Positions 59,661-64,000 of a DNA stretch of 64,000 nucleotides are shown piece by piece. The stretch is taken from positions 11,603,187 to 11,667,186 of the forward strand of contig CM025853.1 of NCBI GenBank assembly GCA_003952965.2, written 5' to 3'. A program made the position numbers and the translations under genes. Under the pieces are notes generated by a model, which made no database searches, was not told the DNA's origin, and was given only the letters and a program-made list of their open reading frames with translations. Every line of letters starts with the position of its first letter. The stretch's first letter is position 1. The DNA is from Morella rubra (lineage: Eukaryota; Streptophyta; Magnoliopsida; Fagales; Myricaceae).

Positions 59661-59859
59661 TACAAACATACATGATCGATCTTCCAGTTCTCCCTAGTTT
59701 TCCTTTCTTCTTGTGTTGATTTAGCGATCAGTAGGAATTCAATTTACAAACTACTGGAGGGAGGCTTTTCCCTCTCATTGATGGAAACAGCCACACTCCA
59801 TTGCTGAAACCGGCCGCCGGAGACAATCTGGGGATCGATTTCTACAGCTAGTAAAGCTC

Positions 59860-60925
59860 TTCACTTCAACTGTACCCCACGTTTCCTTATTTCAATAGTG
59901 GTTATTCTAATTTTTTTCCCTCTCCTCTTTTTGTTTCCCTACACATGATTCGGTGGGGGATTCTATCAGAATAAATTAATTAATATATCAGTCATTTTCA
60001 AGCGCGCCAAAGCCCACAAACAAAAAATTCGACACTATCAAACTAAATCCACTGTTCCATTAAAATTAGGGATGTTTGGTCTTTTCTAATATTGGACCCA
60101 TTCAAAAACATCTCTCTTCTGTTACAAATCGGCTGCTTCTGACCTTATATTCTTTCGTGCAGAACTAGAAACCTACTTTGCTTTACAAACAGGAGTCTTG
60201 AATGAAACCACTCAACTACAAGTCTTCTTAACTTGCAGAGTTCGTCAATTGTAAGAGATTGATCCAAATTATTAGAATATATATCCAAGTTTCTAAGCGA
60301 CGATGAAAGTGAAACTAGAGAGAGAAAAAAAATTGATATATTTGCCTGAATTCATAACTCTACTTCATCTTTAGGTTACAACCAATGGGCATGCTTCATA
60401 TCAGATTTATGAATGCTTAATTTAATTCTTCAACCCCACAAGATTCTCACTGCTAAAGCATGTCTAATTAACTCCATACAACCCTATTCTTAAACATTAT
60501 AATTAAGTGCATATATAGCCACCCACCCCCACTAGTCGACAATGGGTTAGTGATATGATATTCCACCGAACTCCCGTGTATGCCATGGCTTGTGATCAGG
60601 TTAAGGACTAACATCTTTTTAATATGCTTCAAGCCTTTGGTTCATAAACTCCCACGGAAATTATCACGAAAACCACAATGTTGGTGAAAAGAACTGAGTA
60701 GCAGTTCGTGTACTTAGTCAATTAGACTTATACACCCTGACCCGGCCTCCACCACCTAACTCGTTTTCTGTTCTATTAGCCGAGAGGTGCGTCATAGTTT
60801 TTAGTTTAAAATATGTGCTAATTGAACCACCTCAATATTTGAATTTTAATTCACTTCATATTATTACATGTTAGGAAAAATTTAAAGCTTGGAGAACATT
60901 ACATTTTGCAAGCTTAAATAATTAT
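59860..60925. other. intergenic DNA, nothing recognised
   Basis: No long open frame, repeat boundary or RNA gene is apparent. Confidence 0.4.
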
Positions 60926-60929
60926 CACA

Positions 60930-61215
60930 CCTTTTGCAGTTTGCATCCTAAACTATCATCTAGTTATTTTGTCAACATCGATAAGAAAATCATCTCAAAC
61001 TACTTACCAAACTTAATATATTTTACTCTCAAACTATCAATTGGTTTACACTTAATGATCCATTTTTTATTAATTTTGATGTTCATGATAGGGTACACTT
61101 AGTGATCCATTATTTATTAATTTTGACGTTCATGATAGGGTACAAAGTATAAATTAATTGATAATTTGGAAGTGTAAATGTGCCAAGTTTAGCGGTTTAA
61201 GAGTTGTGTTTTTCT
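60930..61215. repeat. MITE-like remnant with 47-bp tandem duplication
   Basis: The unit TACACTTA(A/G)TGATCCATT...GTTCATGATAGGG occurs at 61047-61093 and 61094-61140. The surrounding 'caaactatc / tgcatcc' phrases and a reversed version near 61160-61200 resemble the Mutator MITEs, but termini and target duplication are unclear. Confidence 0.5.
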
Positions 61216-61859
61216 GAAATCTTATCTTGGATTACAAATAGTATGAGATAAGCCCTTAATTTGAAGCTTTTAGATGGACCACAAAAATATGCATTTATTG
61301 AAGTTGATTCCCCAAATCATAATGACGAGAAATAGACGGAAAAACCATTATTGAGGCGCATAAACTCTCTGCATTTGCCTGAAGGGACACCTTATCAATG
61401 AAACTGCCGTACCCATCCACTTCCATAGTTTTATATTACTAGGTACAACTCCAAATCTTCCTCGTAGGACACCTAAGTTCAAACTACGACAAACCCAAAA
61501 TCCTTCTCATAGGATCTATGGTGAAAATTCCTTCCCCAATGGTTAAATTGGGAATATCCGTAATTGTAACCATTATATCATGTGGAATGACATAAATAAC
61601 CACTCTTTTCTACCCAAAATTCTGTTAATAGTTTTTTTTTTTTTTATCAGTTTGTGAATTCTGTCGTTCAAAAAAAAATTATTAAATTCTTAACTTCGTT
61701 CTGCTTTTATCTGAGGAATTGGCTATGAGTTTTATGCAAAAGAATTTTCATTTACAAGCTTTTGAGATTTGAATAAAACCCTTTTTTCATATATTTTGAA
61801 ATTATGGGGGAGTGAGGGGGTAAATTTGTAACCAGGCATCCTGGTTGAAGAGGACCGAC

Positions 61860-62475
61860 CAAAACTTATGGGGCATTCGCTCTCGGAGGACCGGATCTAG
61901 TGGTATCCATGACCATTTGCATCCCAAAAGCAATGGATCCTGCTCCGAACTTAGCCGCCACGTTCCCCTTTAGATCGTGCATCACAAACTCTACCGATAG
62001 TGACTCCTTGCCAATACGCACGCTGTGAGGTCCTGGTCCAGATCGTGGTCGGCGCGTGCTGAATGACAACCCACTCTGGCAGTGTACGGCCATATCGGAA
62101 ATCCTTTAGGGACCCCGTCTTCAGACGCGAAGCGAGTGGGGGAACTTGAAAGCGGCAAGATTCTGACACCTGTCCCGACACACAATCAAAAGCTTGGAAG
62201 CATCGTATCTTCGTTTAAGTTAACGGTTCTGCACGGTCACAGTTTAGCTTCCGCTTTAACGGCGCAACCGACACTCGGACGGAGAGTCCACACTGGCTGC
62301 AGCACTGCTAGAGGGCTGGGCCGTAGCGGCGTAGTCCATACCGTAGCATACGATAAGCCAGTTGTCGCTTTTAGTTATCGTCAAAATACCGTAACTTTCC
62401 ACGGGAAATTGGTGCAATCTGGCAACGAGACCAATCGAGAAGGCACGTCCACTTTTATTTCTAAAAACAATTAAG
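61860..62475. other. GC-richer block with long open frames on both strands, unassigned
   Basis: This block is visibly richer in G and C than its flanks. A plus frame of 130 codons (62082-62474) overlaps minus frames (61866-62093 and 62256-62573). The minus frame 61866-62093 ends VEFVMHDLKGNVAAKFGAGS and looks protein-like, but I recognise no family on either strand. It could be a captured gene fragment or a transferred sequence. No termini found. Confidence 0.35.
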
Positions 62476-62479
62476 CAAA

Positions 62480-63131
62480 TATGCATAAAACAGTTGTCCC
62501 AAAAGAAGGAGATCTGTCGAGAATGGAACAGTTCATGGAGAGCCAACTGGGAAGTTCTAGGTATGAGTATCACGACAGTATATTGTCCCTTTCGACTTGA
62601 AATTTGGCAGCTAAATTACAAAGACAACGGGAAAACGAGTTCATTTGTGGCTTGTATCTCAAAATTGGTTGAATTCAGTTTTTGCATTCCACATTTAAAT
62701 TGCAGCACTCCTAAGCTATTGGCTAGATGTTTTTTTAGAGGTACAAATTTTCAATTTCATCATATTGAGCACTTAGACTATAAATATTTATTAATGTTGA
62801 CCTTTAGTAAGATTTTGCACTTGAAATGAGGAAAAAAAAAATGTTTGCCACAATATTATATATTGAATTCTTTGAGAGGGAGAACAATAATAAATTTAGT
62901 TAGTTTGAAAGTTTAATATCACTAACTGTTTACTCTGTACAATCTAAACAAGATGCACAACTTGTGTGAAGATTTGCAATTGGTTTGTTTTTATTGGAAA
63001 CTGTCTTATTACTATAAAAATTGGCAAGAGTTTACAAGATTGAATATGATTTATTGTATAAAAAAGAAATACAATATTTCAAAAAGTTGATTGAAGGAAA
63101 ATATATTCAGAAAAACAAAAAGATTGAAGGA

Positions 63132-63133
<2 letters not shown>
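62480..63133. other. AT-rich DNA, nothing recognised
   Basis: Short chance frames only. Confidence 0.4.

Positions 63134-63193
<60 letters not shown>
63134..63193. repeat. (AT)n microsatellite, 60 bp
   Basis: About 30 uninterrupted AT dinucleotides. Apparent open frames across it on both strands are products of the repeat. Confidence 0.97.
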
Positions 63194-63195
<2 letters not shown>

Positions 63196-63919
63196 CTCTC
63201 TGTTAATACGAGTATAGTCTTTGTAATGAACGGTAGCCTGTTACGTGTTGTTGTTATTTTTAATGGTGTTAAAAATAATGTTTTGTTGTTTTTTGGAGAT
63301 TCAAAAGAATTCTGATTTTTTTTTTTACTGAACAATCTTCGTAGATATTTCTTTATAAATAATAATAAGAGAGAGAGTTTTTGAGATTGACACTATCTTT
63401 TGAGCCGTTGCCAAGTTAAAAGATAAGAGAATAAAAAATCGTCATTTTTTGTAGCAAACAATAAGATAATGATTAACAAAATTTTCTTACCAATTTCAGA
63501 TTTTTGTGGATCTTTGAAAGACGCAGACGGCAATTTTTCTCTTGTCACCTAAATATGTTTGCTCCTAATATTTGACGAGGAATTCAAATTTTCACCAATT
63601 GCATTTTACAATTATTATCTATTTTCTAAAATACAACCAAATATTTTTTTTAGATAATTAGGAAAATCCGTGAAACTCAATTTGTATACTTGATAGGGCT
63701 TAGAGTGCAACTGGAAATCTTGAAGAGCTAGCGCAAGCCTATTATCCTCATGACTCCCATTTGAGTAGACTCTAGAATGATGTGCATTTTATCCACACAA
63801 TTCGAAGTTTGTCCTACCTATTAAGGCAATCTGTGTGATAGAGTATTTTTTTTTTTTTTTTTTACTTTTCTTAAATTTCCACTAATGGGACCTCATCTTA
63901 TGTATACACTTTTAAAAGC

Positions 63920-63942
63920 ATATATATATATATATATATATA
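63920..63942. repeat. (AT)n microsatellite, about 23 bp
   Basis: Short alternating AT run. The DNA between the two microsatellites and to the window end shows no gene. Confidence 0.9.
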
Positions 63943-64000
63943 CGCACATGAGGTAACATTATAATTGTTCAATTTTTTATATTTTTGTACTACCGAGTAG

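Noticed and set aside
63021-63335. Overlapping open frames on both strands near 63.1 kb
   Set aside because: They exist only because the 60-bp (AT)n run reads as alternating Tyr-Ile without stops.
1-64000. CRISPR arrays, rRNA or tRNA genes
   Set aside because: No regularly spaced short repeats with spacers, and no cloverleaf or rRNA-like segments were seen; tRNA-complement sequences found are retroelement primer sites.

Overview
This is a plant nuclear window, most likely from a dicot; I cannot name the species. It is AT-rich, has GT-AG introns, and is dominated by plant transposon families (Athila/Tat Gypsy, Ty1/copia, Tip100-type and other hAT, Mutator-like elements and their MITEs, a TRIM). 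Most open frames are chance AT-rich frames or transposon debris. Only two conventional host genes can be supported.

Layout. 1-2.6 kb holds nothing firm. 2.6-4.2 kb (minus) is a SAM-domain gene whose frame is broken by three one-base discrepancies. 4.7-5.1 kb is a Mutator-type MITE with a perfect 9-bp target duplication. 5.67-10.49 kb is a 4.8-kb element with long inverted termini that carries LRR-receptor fragments and one clean captured exon (a Pack-MULE). Inside it sit a TRIM-like retroelement in partial tandem, a 997-bp hAT and a 324-bp MITE. 11.8-18.2 kb is a deleted copia element (gag and protease only), interrupted by a 3.4-kb Tip100-type hAT with a decayed transposase. 19.0-31.1 kb is a near-complete Athila/Tat Gypsy element on the minus strand with about 1.8-kb LTRs, PBS and PPT. 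It has lost its reverse transcriptase through an apparently in-frame deletion and hosts at least three more insertions. It landed in a short array of 313-316 bp tandem repeats that now flanks both ends.

34.2-38.4 kb contains an LTR-derived foldback, a hAT transposase C-terminal relic and a second inverted-repeat unit that ends in the promoter of the only clearly intact gene. That gene, at 38.48-43.66 kb (+), encodes a 267-residue BSD-domain protein in six exons with consistent splice phases.

45.9-48.3 kb is a second copy of the 997-bp hAT family. It contains a nested Tip100-like element that carries an RNase H-like fragment. 48.9-49.8 kb is a copia relic, and 52.4-52.8 kb is another Mutator-type MITE with a perfect 9-bp duplication. 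53-64 kb is mostly featureless AT-rich DNA. Exceptions are a twin G-box promoter-like stretch at 59.6 kb, a GC-richer block with unassigned frames at 61.9-62.5 kb, and AT microsatellites.

The two host genes are unrelated in function. The main story is layered insertion: exact target-site duplications give relative ages, gene fragments have been captured by DNA transposons, and the retroelements show C-to-T decay typical of methylated repeats.
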